Below, piece by piece: positions 22,993 to 29,813 of a DNA stretch of 30,449 nucleotides; within the stretch, counting starts at the first letter, position 1; every line of letters begins with the position of its first letter. This stretch comes from JBEIFW01 sp044370695. Lineage in GTDB: Bacteria > Actinomycetota > Acidimicrobiia > Acidimicrobiales > Ilumatobacteraceae. The notes below the pieces were generated by a model. The model did no database searches and was not told where the DNA came from. It was given only the letters and a program-made list of their open reading frames with translations. Both the position numbers and the translations under genes were made by a program. The stretch covers positions 1-30,449 of the forward strand of contig JBILVB010000030.1 of NCBI GenBank assembly GCA_044370695.1, written 5' to 3'.

Positions 22993-23670
22993 CTACGGGG
23001 CCTGGGCCCGGTGCACGCGCTCCTGCTCCCCGGCGGCGAGGCCCGCAGCAGCCGGCAGGACGATGGGCACGTCGAACCACTCGACCACGGGATCGGCGCC
23101 GTAGCGCTCCCGCACCCGTGTCCTCCAGGCCTCGTCGAACCAGGCCTGGGCGCTGGCGGCGGAGTCCCACAGGTAGACGCCACCGAAGGTCCCGCGCTCG
23201 GACAGCACGAAGTGCTTCCGCAGCAGACCGGGCACCGAGCGATACGTCGGTTCCGCCGCAGCGAAGCCGGCGATGACCAACTCGCGCGTCACGCCATCGG
23301 GCACCGGAATCTCGACGAGCGTTGCCACCTGACCACCTCCGCTCGACATCGGCGTCCCGCCTGGGACGTTGTCGATCGACACCGGGGCGTCGAACAGGCG
23401 CACGAACGGTTCGCTGCCGCGCTCACGGCGGACCCGCTCGAACCACGCCTCGTCGAACCAGGCGCGCGCCGCCTCGCGATCACGCCACGTGTAGATGCCC
23501 CCGAAGTCTCCGCTCGTACGCTCGAAGGTGAACAGCTTGAACGAGAGGCCGGGGATCGACGAGTACAGCCCCGTGGTCGCTCGCATCTTCCGTCGCACGA
23601 GCCATCGTGGAGCGAAGCGAGGCACCGCAATGCGGACGATCACGATCGTCTGGTCGGCAGTGTCGGACAT
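22993..23670 (-). CDS. Tandem-duplicated ABM/YdhR-like ferredoxin-fold protein
   Basis: The 225 residues are two copies of one small alpha-beta barrel domain. Copy 1 (about 10-105) has IPGLSFKLFTFERTSGDFGGIYTW and ARAWFDEAWFERVRRERG. Copy 2 (about 118-210) has VPGLLRKHFVLSERGTFGGVYLW and AQAWFDEAWRTRVRERYG. The pattern resembles dimeric alpha-beta-barrel proteins of the antibiotic-biosynthesis-monooxygenase/YdhR group, here fused into one chain. No metal or cofactor residues are certain, so enzymatic activity is unproven. AAGGA precedes the ATG by about 8 nt. It lies 22 nt after the alcohol dehydrogenase gene and probably shares its TetR-controlled promoter. Confidence 0.75.
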   Translation of the reverse strand: MSDTADQTIVIVRIAVPRFAPRWLVRRKMRATTGLYSSIPGLSFKLFTFERTSGDFGGIYTWRDREAARAWFDEAWFERVRRERGSEPFVRLFDAPVSIDNVPGGTPMSSGGGQVATLVEIPVPDGVTRELVIAGFAAAEPTYRSVPGLLRKHFVLSERGTFGGVYLWDSAASAQAWFDEAWRTRVRERYGADPVVEWFDVPIVLPAAAGLAAGEQERVHRAQAP

Positions 23671-23692
23671 TGGACTTCCTTTCGGTACAGGT

Positions 23693-24733
23693 TCAACTGA
23701 GGTCGTTCACGAAGACGACCTTCGTGGTGGCCAGCGTCATGCCGTCGACGGCAGCGCTGAAGGGGACGACGGCCGTGACGACCCGGGACGGGTCGAGCAC
23801 GCCGGCGGTCACGAGTTCCAGCACCGGGCGGGCCGTCGCCGCGGCGTGCACGCGCCCGATCTCGTAGCGAACGCCCCTCACATACATGGCTTGCAGCGGC
23901 AGCGACGACCGGGGCACGGCGCCGCCGGACACGCTGGTCACGACCCCGCACGACTCCACGGCCCGGAACGCCAGGTCGCGGCCGGTGTCGAGCACGTTGG
24001 CGTCGACCACGACCGGGAACCGGCGTCCGAGGCGCAGCTCTCCCCAGACGCCCTTCGCATCCACGACCTCCGCCCCGAGCGACGCGGCGAGCTCGAGGCG
24101 CGCCGGGTCGTCGTCGACGTAGACCACGGCGCGTGCTCCGAGCGCGACCGCCGCCATCACGGCGTACAGCCCGACCGAGGGAGCCAGACCACCGACGACG
24201 AGGACGTCTGCGCCCGGCCGCTCCCGCAGCGGCCCGGCTACGCAGCGGTAGCCGTCGGACACGTTGTCGGGGATCCCGGCCGCCGCGACGGGGTCGAGCC
24301 CGTCGGGAAGCGGGATCAGCATCACGTCCGCCCACGGCACGCGGACCAGCTCGGCCAGGGCGCCGCCGAGGTCGACGCCGCCGTGCGGGCCGAGCCCGAA
24401 CGCGCAGCCCGTCGGCACGGCATCGCACGCATTGGTGTGCCCGCGCCGGCACGGGTCGCACTGCTGGCAGTTGAGCTGGAACGGGACGATGACCCGGTCA
24501 CCGGGACGGAACCGGGCGATACCGTCGCCGACCGCCACGACCTCCCCGACCATTTCGTGCCCGAGGACGAACGGGCCCCGCATCGGGTAGAGGCCGATCG
24601 CGATGGCAGGGTCGAGGTCGCAGCGCGCGACCGCCAGCGGCCGCACCAGGACATCGCGGGCCTCGACCAGGCGGGCGGTGTCCACCTCCTGCCACGCCAG
24701 GTCCATCGGCCCCCGGAACACCAGTGCCTGCAT
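23693..24733 (-). CDS. Zinc-dependent alcohol dehydrogenase (MDR family)
   Basis: A 346-residue medium-chain dehydrogenase. It has the catalytic-zinc Cys region (ARCDLD), LGHEMVGEVVAVG with the second zinc ligand His, and the structural-zinc loop with four Cys in NCQQCDPCRRGHTNAC. The nucleotide-binding stretch VLVVGGLAPSVGLYAVMAA departs from the usual GxGxxG (GGLAPS), while VYVDDDPARLELAASLGA fits the Rossmann Asp. It probably oxidises an alcohol or reduces an aldehyde with NAD(P). A G-rich GGGGGAAGGG precedes the ATG. It is divergent from a TetR gene across two operator copies and precedes the ABM-like gene, so induction by a small-molecule substrate is likely. Confidence 0.88.
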   Translation of the reverse strand: MQALVFRGPMDLAWQEVDTARLVEARDVLVRPLAVARCDLDPAIAIGLYPMRGPFVLGHEMVGEVVAVGDGIARFRPGDRVIVPFQLNCQQCDPCRRGHTNACDAVPTGCAFGLGPHGGVDLGGALAELVRVPWADVMLIPLPDGLDPVAAAGIPDNVSDGYRCVAGPLRERPGADVLVVGGLAPSVGLYAVMAAVALGARAVVYVDDDPARLELAASLGAEVVDAKGVWGELRLGRRFPVVVDANVLDTGRDLAFRAVESCGVVTSVSGGAVPRSSLPLQAMYVRGVRYEIGRVHAAATARPVLELVTAGVLDPSRVVTAVVPFSAAVDGMTLATTKVVFVNDLS

Positions 24734-24753
24734 GCCCTTCCCCCATCCGTTCG

Positions 24754-24800
24754 ACTATGATGACCTTCATACACACAGTAACTATGAAGGCCTGCATAGT
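24754..24800. promoter_or_regulatory. Two TetR operator copies between divergent genes
   Basis: ACTATGAAGGCCTGCATAGT (24781-24800) is a palindrome with 18 of 20 symmetric positions, ending 2 nt before the TetR ATG. ACTATGATGACCTTCATACA (24754-24773) is a weaker copy, centred 27 bp away. The region is AT-rich and must hold both promoters; CATAGT on the minus strand may be the -10 of the dehydrogenase gene. This arrangement fits autorepression plus repression of the divergent operon. Confidence 0.75.
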
Positions 24801-24802
24801 CA

Positions 24803-25360
24803 ATGGCACGTCGTGATGTCCGTCAGGAGATGATCCGGGGAGCGGTCGACCTCCTCGCCGAGCACGGGGTGCAGGGGACGTCGTTCGCCCTGCTCCTCGA
24901 GGCCACCGATGCGCCGCGCGGGTCGATCTACCACCACTTCCCGGGCGGCAAGACCGAACTCGTCCGCGAGGCTGTCAGCTCGGTCGGCGCCGCAGTCACT
25001 GCACTGCTCGACAGCGTGGACGCCGCCGAGCCGAGCGACGTGGTCGCCGTGTTCGTCGACGGGTGGCGCGGGCTGCTGCTCACCGGTGGCTGCGAACGCG
25101 GGTGCGCAGTCGCCGCCACCGTGCTCGGCGCCGGCGACGACGCCTCGCTCCGTCAGGCTGCACGCACCGTGTTCGAGTCGTGGACCGAAGCGCTCGGACG
25201 CGCCTTCGTCCGCAGCGGCGCAACGCCCGACGAGGCCGCCGATTACGCCGCGCTGTGCCTCGCCGCGGTCGAAGGGGCCCTCGTCCTCGGCCGGGCCTCG
25301 CACAGCGACCAGATCTTCGACGTGTTGCGCCGACAACTCACGAGACTGGTCAGCCACTGA
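24803..25360 (+). CDS. TetR-family repressor (LmrA/YxaF-like C-terminus)
   Basis: A 185-residue regulator. Helices 1-3 are MIRGAVDLLAEHGVQGTSF, LLLEATDAPRGSIYHHFPGGK and the connecting turn, a standard TetR helix-turn-helix. The ligand domain has GGCERGCAVAATVLG, where the G-C-x-V-A stretch is typical of the LmrA/YxaF-like branch. The start ATG sits 2 nt after the stronger operator and no ribosome site is visible, so translation may be leaderless or weak. It probably represses itself and the dehydrogenase/ABM-like operon. The inducer is unknown. Confidence 0.88.
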   Translation: MARRDVRQEMIRGAVDLLAEHGVQGTSFALLLEATDAPRGSIYHHFPGGKTELVREAVSSVGAAVTALLDSVDAAEPSDVVAVFVDGWRGLLLTGGCERGCAVAATVLGAGDDASLRQAARTVFESWTEALGRAFVRSGATPDEAADYAALCLAAVEGALVLGRASHSDQIFDVLRRQLTRLVSH

Positions 25361-25403
25361 GCACCGGCCGATCGGGCGAGCGCGGCTTCCCGTCGGCGCG
25401 ACC

Positions 25404-25940
25404 TCAGCGTGCGCCGAGCCCGCGCGCCGCCCGGTCGGCCACGGCCGCACCGGCCAGCTGGCGCACGAGCAGCAGCCCGTCGAGCACGGCGATCGCCGCC
25501 GACGCCTCGGTCCGACGATGTGCCGCCGCGCCCCGGATGAACGAAGCCGCCCAGTCGATCCATCCCGCCATGAGGACCGGCACCAGCGTCGCGTAGGGCT
25601 CCACGCCTGCGGCGGCGAGACCGCCGGCTTCGAAGAACAGCGCGAACACCGGATCCACCTCGGGGCGCGCCAGCAACGGCCACGCCGCCCGCACGAGCTC
25701 CGCGTGACCGTCCACCGGGGTCGACAGCGTCGGCGCCAAGGTGGACTGGAGCCGCAACCCGAGGCTTCCCAGCACCTCGCCGATCAGGTCGTCCTTGCTC
25801 GGGAAGTAGTACACGACGATGCGGTCGCTGATGCCCAACCGCCGCGCCAACCGCCCGAACGTGAGACGGCTCAGCCCCTCGTCGAACGCTGCGGCGAGCG
25901 CGGCCTCGAGGATCTCTTCCTTCGTGTGGCGATAGCCCAT
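25404..25940 (-). CDS. TetR-family regulator
   Basis: A 178-residue protein with a TetR N-terminus: KEEILEAALAAAFDEGLSRLTFGRLA followed by RRLGISDRIVVYYFPSKDDL, the recognition helix with the usual Y-Y/Y-H-F-x-x-K-x-x-L ending. The ligand domain is helical and not assigned to a subfamily. The ATG at 25940 is preferred; a GTG at 25943 is adjacent. TACATT 8 nt upstream suggests a leaderless mRNA, though AAGGG is also present. It is divergent from the alpha/beta hydrolase gene across a long palindrome and is its likely regulator. It converges on the other TetR gene with a 43-nt gap. Confidence 0.88.
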   Translation of the reverse strand: MGYRHTKEEILEAALAAAFDEGLSRLTFGRLARRLGISDRIVVYYFPSKDDLIGEVLGSLGLRLQSTLAPTLSTPVDGHAELVRAAWPLLARPEVDPVFALFFEAGGLAAAGVEPYATLVPVLMAGWIDWAASFIRGAAAHRRTEASAAIAVLDGLLLVRQLAGAAVADRAARGLGAR

Positions 25941-25948
25941 CACCCTTG

Positions 25949-25992
25949 AATGTAGTGATCACTGCGGTTACGGTTCCGCAGTAGTCACTACA
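25949..25992. promoter_or_regulatory. Divergent promoters within a 42-bp imperfect palindrome (TetR operator)
   Basis: Arms 25951-25967 (TGTAGTGATCACTGCGG) and 25976-25992 match at 15 of 17 positions around an 8-nt loop. The left arm also holds the perfect palindrome AGTGATCACT. The loop contains TACGGT (25969-25974), a good -10 for the hydrolase. TACATT (25954-25949) is the -10 for the TetR gene. Binding would therefore shut both promoters. Confidence 0.75.
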
Positions 25993-26006
25993 ACTCGGAG
26001 GCACCG

Positions 26007-26900
26007 ATGGACCACGCCGATCCCGCGATCACTCCCGCCGAGGCGTCCGAGCTGTTCCGGCGCCCGCCCGCCCGCCATCTCGACGTCGGCTCGGGCGAGG
26101 TCGCGCACCGCGTCGTGGGCCAGGGGCCCGACGTGCTGTTCGTGCACGGTTGGCCCGTGAGCGGCGCCACGTTCCGGGGCCTGCTGCCGTTCCTCGCCGA
26201 GCACGTCACCTGCCATGTGCTCGATCTCCCCGGCGCCGGCTCCAGCCGCTTCACCACCGACACCCCGCTGTCGATCGACAACCACGTCCACAGCGTGCGC
26301 CGCTCGCTCGAACTGCTCGGGCTCGACGACGTCGCCGTGGTCGGACACGACAGCGGCGGTCTCATCGCCCGTCACGCGCTCGCCGGCGACCCCCGCGTGC
26401 GCGCCTTCGGCCTGATCGACACCGAGCAATCCACCGGCGTGAGCTGGAAGTTCCGGTCCTTCCTGGCCGGCCGGCACGTCCCCGGCTTCGGGGCGGCACT
26501 CACCTGGATCGCGCAGCGCCCACGGCTGCGCCGCAGCCGCCTCGCCCTCGGCGACGCCTTCGCCGACCGCTCGCTGCTCGACGGGGAATTCGACGAGTTC
26601 TTCCTCCGACCGCTCGGCGCCTCGCCCCTGCAACGCCACGCCTGCGTCACGATCCTGAAGAGCTTCGACTACCGGTTCGTCCACGAGCTCCGGGCGCTGC
26701 ACCAGCGCATCGACGTCCCCGTCGTGCTGGTGTGGGGCGAACAGGACCGGTTCTTCCCGGTCCGCTCGGCCGAGGCGATGGTGTCCGACTTCGCCGACGC
26801 CCGCCTCGCCGTGATCCCCGACGCCGGTCTGATGGCCCACGAGGAACGACCCGCCGAGGTCGCCGCCGCCCTGCTCCCCACACTGACCCGGCTGCGCTGA
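26007..26900 (+). CDS. Alpha/beta hydrolase with Asp nucleophile (epoxide hydrolase/haloalkane dehalogenase type)
   Basis: A 297-residue enzyme with the oxyanion motif FVHGWP (45-50) and the nucleophile elbow GHDSGG (113-118), in which Asp115, not Ser, takes the nucleophile position. Asp near 247 in VWGEQDRFFP and His near 274 in MAHEERP would complete the triad. The HGxP plus GHDxGG pattern is that of epoxide hydrolases and haloalkane/haloacetate dehalogenases, which attack the substrate with Asp to form an ester intermediate. The cap-domain tyrosines that would separate these were not assigned. GGAGG lies 5 nt before the ATG. It is controlled by the divergent TetR gene. Confidence 0.85.
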   Translation: MDHADPAITPAEASELFRRPPARHLDVGSGEVAHRVVGQGPDVLFVHGWPVSGATFRGLLPFLAEHVTCHVLDLPGAGSSRFTTDTPLSIDNHVHSVRRSLELLGLDDVAVVGHDSGGLIARHALAGDPRVRAFGLIDTEQSTGVSWKFRSFLAGRHVPGFGAALTWIAQRPRLRRSRLALGDAFADRSLLDGEFDEFFLRPLGASPLQRHACVTILKSFDYRFVHELRALHQRIDVPVVLVWGEQDRFFPVRSAEAMVSDFADARLAVIPDAGLMAHEERPAEVAAALLPTLTRLR

Positions 26901-26917
26901 CCCGGCACGCACACCGG

Positions 26918-26923
26918 TACGGT
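26918..26923 (+). promoter_or_regulatory. -10 box of the nitroreductase gene (leaderless)
   Basis: TACGGT, seven bases before the ATG at 26931. There is no Shine-Dalgarno sequence. Confidence 0.45.
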
Positions 26924-26930
26924 CCACTGC

Positions 26931-27704
26931 ATGGCCGATCCGACCGTGCGTGCCGCTGCCACCGAACTGTCACAGGCGCCCGACGCCCCGATCCCCCTCG
27001 GTGCCAGCGCCCCGCTCACCGAGATCATGGCCACCATGCGGGCCATGCGACGACTGTCGCCCGAGCCGGTGCCCCGTGACGTGATCGAGCGGATCGTGCG
27101 GGCTGCGACCTGGGCACCGAGCGGTTCGGACGGCCAGCACTACGCCTTCGTCGCCGTCACCGACCGCGCCGTCATGGCCCGCCTCGCCGAGCGCTGGCGC
27201 GAGGTCGTCGACACCTACCTCACCCTCGCCGGCACCATGGTCCCCGGCATGGACGACGACCGCCACGCCCGGATGGCCGACGCCGTTCGCTACCAGGCCG
27301 AGCACTTCCACGAGACCCCGGTCGTCGTGGCCGCCTGCTATCAGCGCACCACCCCGAGCCCGTCGGCCCTGCTCGACGTGCGACGCAGCGCCGCCATCGC
27401 GAAGCGCCTCGGCCCTCGTCGCCTCGCCCGGCTCGCCGCCGGTGGCCGCGCTGCGGGTGGCCTCGCCGAGGCCTCCAGCATCTACCCCGCCGTGCAGAAC
27501 CTGCTGTTGGCCGCCCGCGCCGAAGGGCTCGGCGCAACCCTCACGGTCTGGCACCTGTTCGACGAGGCCGGGTTCCGGGCCATCCTCGGTGTACCGAAGG
27601 ACTACGGCATCTACGCGCTGGTCCCGATGGGCCGGCCGCTCGGTCGGTTCGGTCCGGTCCGTCGCCGGCCGGTCGCCGACGTCCTGCACTGGGACCGCTG
27701 GTAG
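26931..27704 (+). CDS. Nitroreductase-family oxidoreductase
   Basis: A 257-residue flavoprotein of the nitroreductase fold. The FMN-binding N-terminal pattern is MRAMRRLSPEPVPRDVIERIVRAATWAPSG in two adjoining pieces (R-x-x-R-x-x-x-x-x-P-V and A-A-x-W-A-P-S-G-x-x-x-Q). The dimer/FMN region is YPAVQNLLLAARAEGLGATL. The closing strand contains YALVPMGRPLGRFGPVRRRPVADV, split here by P-M-G-x-P, typical of the family. Such enzymes use NAD(P)H to reduce nitro groups, quinones or flavins; the BluB and iodotyrosine branches share this ending. Substrate unknown. It is probably transcribed on its own from the box at 26918. Confidence 0.85.
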   Translation: MADPTVRAAATELSQAPDAPIPLGASAPLTEIMATMRAMRRLSPEPVPRDVIERIVRAATWAPSGSDGQHYAFVAVTDRAVMARLAERWREVVDTYLTLAGTMVPGMDDDRHARMADAVRYQAEHFHETPVVVAACYQRTTPSPSALLDVRRSAAIAKRLGPRRLARLAAGGRAAGGLAEASSIYPAVQNLLLAARAEGLGATLTVWHLFDEAGFRAILGVPKDYGIYALVPMGRPLGRFGPVRRRPVADVLHWDRW

Positions 27705-27713
27705 CAGCGCAGC

Positions 27714-27735
27714 GTCGCCGGCCCGGCCCGGCGAC
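27714..27735 (+). terminator. Hairpin after the nitroreductase gene
   Basis: GTCGCCGG-CCCGGC-CCGGCGAC is a perfect 8-bp stem with a 6-nt loop, 9 nt after the stop. No T-run follows. It lies 16 nt before the next gene's ATG and could also affect its translation. Confidence 0.5.
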
Positions 27736-27750
27736 GGCACCCACCACCCG

Positions 27751-28692
27751 ATGCGCCCCTCGCCGACTCCGCCCCCCACGCCGGCCCGCAACACAACCGC
27801 GACCGCTGCTGCGTTCGTCGTCGTCGCCGGCCTGCTCCTCGGCACCGCCGGTACCGCCGGCGCGCTCGGCCCCGACGGGATCACCCCGCTCGGCCTCGGC
27901 GGGCTGCGGCTCACCGCCGGTGCCGTCGCCCTGACGGCCGTACTCCCCCTGCTCGGCGGGCGTTGGGCCAACCTCCCTGCGCTGGTGAAGCGACCATCCG
28001 TCTGGGTGATGGCCGCCGGGTCCGCGGCCTACCAACCGTTGTTCTTCGGCGCCGTGCGCCGTTCCGGCGTCGCGCTCAGCACGCTCGTCGCCGTCGGCTC
28101 GGGGCCGATCGTCACCGGCCTGATGGGCTGGGCGCTGTTGCGCCACCGCCCCACGGCAGCCTGGGCCGGGGCAACGACCGTTGCCATCGCCGGCCTGGTC
28201 CTGCGCTCGTGGGGCGACCTCACCGTCGACGACGAACTGGGCCTCACCATGGCGATCGGCGCCGGGATCTGTTCGTCGTGCTACGTGCTCGCCGCCAAGC
28301 GAGCGCTCGACGACGGGGGCCACGTCATCGAGCTCCCTGCGACCGCCTACCTGCTGGGCGCCGTCCTGCTGGCACCCCTGGTGGTGCGAGAGCCGTTGGG
28401 CTGGGCGACCGGAGCCAGCGGCGTCGCGCTGCTCGCGTACCTCGGCATCGTCACGATGGCCCTCGCCAACGTGTTGCAGGTGCGCGGCATCGACGGCCTG
28501 TCACCCGGACCCACCGCGACCTTGATGCTCGCCGACCCGCTGACGGCGACGATCCTCGGCCTCGCCGTACTCGACGAGGAACTCAGCGCGACCGGGCTCG
28601 CCGGCTCCGCGCTGGTGTTGGTGGCGCTCGTCGCTCAGGCCCGAGCGCTGAGCCGGCCGACCCGCGCTCACGCCTCGGCGAGCGCGCCGTAG
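27751..28692 (+). CDS. EamA-family (DMT superfamily) transporter
   Basis: A 313-residue protein with ten hydrophobic helices in two EamA repeats of about 140 residues. The first begins FVVVAGLLLGTAGTAGALGPDGITPLGLGGLRL in adjoining pieces. The second starts near GLTMAIGAGICSSCYVLAAKRAL and ends ATLMLADPLTATILGLAVLDEEL, which holds the conserved P-x-x-A/T and G-E/D-x-L endings. DMT exporters release amino acids, purines or other metabolites; the substrate cannot be told. The ATG at 27751 has no ribosome site. The 3' end overlaps the convergent serine hydrolase by 25 nt. Confidence 0.88.
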   Translation: MRPSPTPPPTPARNTTATAAAFVVVAGLLLGTAGTAGALGPDGITPLGLGGLRLTAGAVALTAVLPLLGGRWANLPALVKRPSVWVMAAGSAAYQPLFFGAVRRSGVALSTLVAVGSGPIVTGLMGWALLRHRPTAAWAGATTVAIAGLVLRSWGDLTVDDELGLTMAIGAGICSSCYVLAAKRALDDGGHVIELPATAYLLGAVLLAPLVVREPLGWATGASGVALLAYLGIVTMALANVLQVRGIDGLSPGPTATLMLADPLTATILGLAVLDEELSATGLAGSALVLVALVAQARALSRPTRAHASASAP

Positions 28693-29813
28693 GCCGCGAG
28701 CAGCAACGCCCCACCGCGCAGGTCGCCCACGGTGCCCTCGCCCATCTTGTTCATCACGTAGGCGAACGTCATCCGGGCGTCGAGATCGTTGACCGCGAGC
28801 GAACCGCCCCACCCGCCCCAGAAGCACGCCGACGGCGGCAACGGCAGCGCCTCGCCGGCGAGGCCGTACCCCATCCCGATCCGAGCCGGGATGCCGAGCA
28901 CCAGGTCGGTTCCGTCCACCTGGAGTTCGAGCGCTCGCCGGCACCCGGCCTCGGACAGGAACCGGCGGCCGTGCAGCTCGCCGCCGTGGGACACGATCGC
29001 CTGCAGCAGGGCCACCGACCGGGCGTTGCCGTGGCCGTTGGCCGCCGGCACCTCGGCCCGCCGCCAGCCGACGGGGTGGGCGTAGGTCGCGGTCATCGGC
29101 GGGTTCGAGAAGGTCCGGTACGGGATCGAACCGGCGGGCATCGCCTCGAGGTCCATCGGTGCATTCGGGATCACGAGCGCTACGCGGTGGTCGTGCTCGG
29201 GCCCGGTCCCGCAATGGAAATCGGCGCCGAGCGGCCCGGCCAGTTCCGAGGCGAAGAACGCGCCGAACGACTGCCCCGTCACCCGCCGGACCACCTCGCC
29301 CAACAGGTAGCCCTGCGAGATCGCGTGGTAGCCGCTCGCGGTCCCCGGCGTCCACCACGGCGCCTGGGCAGCGAGCAGCGCCGTCAGCTTGCCCCAGTCC
29401 TCGAAATCGGCGGCGGTGATCGGCTCCTGCCAGCCCGGCAGACCGGCGGTGTGCGACAGGCACTGGGCCACGGTGACATCGGCCTTGCCGTTGGCCGCGA
29501 ATTCCGGCCAGTAACGGGCGACCGGCGCGTGGAGGTCGATCTCGCCTCGATCCGCCAGCACGAGGCAGGCGAGGAACGTCATCGTCTTCGTGGTCGACCA
29601 GACGTTGGTGATCGTGTCGCGCTCCCACGGCCGGGTGCCCTCGACGTCGATCGAGCCGCCCCACAGATCGACGACCAGCTCGGCGTCGTGGATGACGGCG
29701 ACCGACGCACCGACATCGAGCCGGTGTTGGCGTGCGCCGACCGCATAGCGTCTTGGGGTGCGCGTCCATCGGATCCTCGCCCTCGCTACCCTGCTCGCCG
29801 CCGTTCCGGGCAC
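28668..29813 (-). CDS. Serine hydrolase of the beta-lactamase/class C fold, 5' end uncertain
   Basis: A 381-codon frame with the penicillin-binding fold of esterase-type beta-lactamase-like enzymes: the S-x-x-K motif STTK (Ser73, Lys76), Tyr162 in SGYHAIS, and WGGWGGS in place of the K-T-G box. ASVAVIHDAELVVDLWGG is the usual early strand. Relatives have an extra helix and strand before this point. Here the only in-frame start is a GTG at 29813, with no ribosome site, and the first 25 residues are basic and unlike the family. The GTG lies inside the divergent lipoprotein gene (56-nt overlap). The gene may be truncated at its 5' end. It probably hydrolyses esters rather than lactams. Confidence 0.75.
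   Translation of the reverse strand: MPGTAASRVARARIRWTRTPRRYAVGARQHRLDVGASVAVIHDAELVVDLWGGSIDVEGTRPWERDTITNVWSTTKTMTFLACLVLADRGEIDLHAPVARYWPEFAANGKADVTVAQCLSHTAGLPGWQEPITAADFEDWGKLTALLAAQAPWWTPGTASGYHAISQGYLLGEVVRRVTGQSFGAFFASELAGPLGADFHCGTGPEHDHRVALVIPNAPMDLEAMPAGSIPYRTFSNPPMTATYAHPVGWRRAEVPAANGHGNARSVALLQAIVSHGGELHGRRFLSEAGCRRALELQVDGTDLVLGIPARIGMGYGLAGEALPLPPSACFWGGWGGSLAVNDLDARMTFAYVMNKMGEGTVGDLRGGALLLAAYGALAEA
29746..29751 (+). promoter_or_regulatory. -10 box of the terminal lipoprotein gene
   Basis: TAGCGT (TANNNT), 6 nt before the GTG at 29758, with no Shine-Dalgarno sequence. It lies inside the reading frame of the divergent serine hydrolase. Confidence 0.45.
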
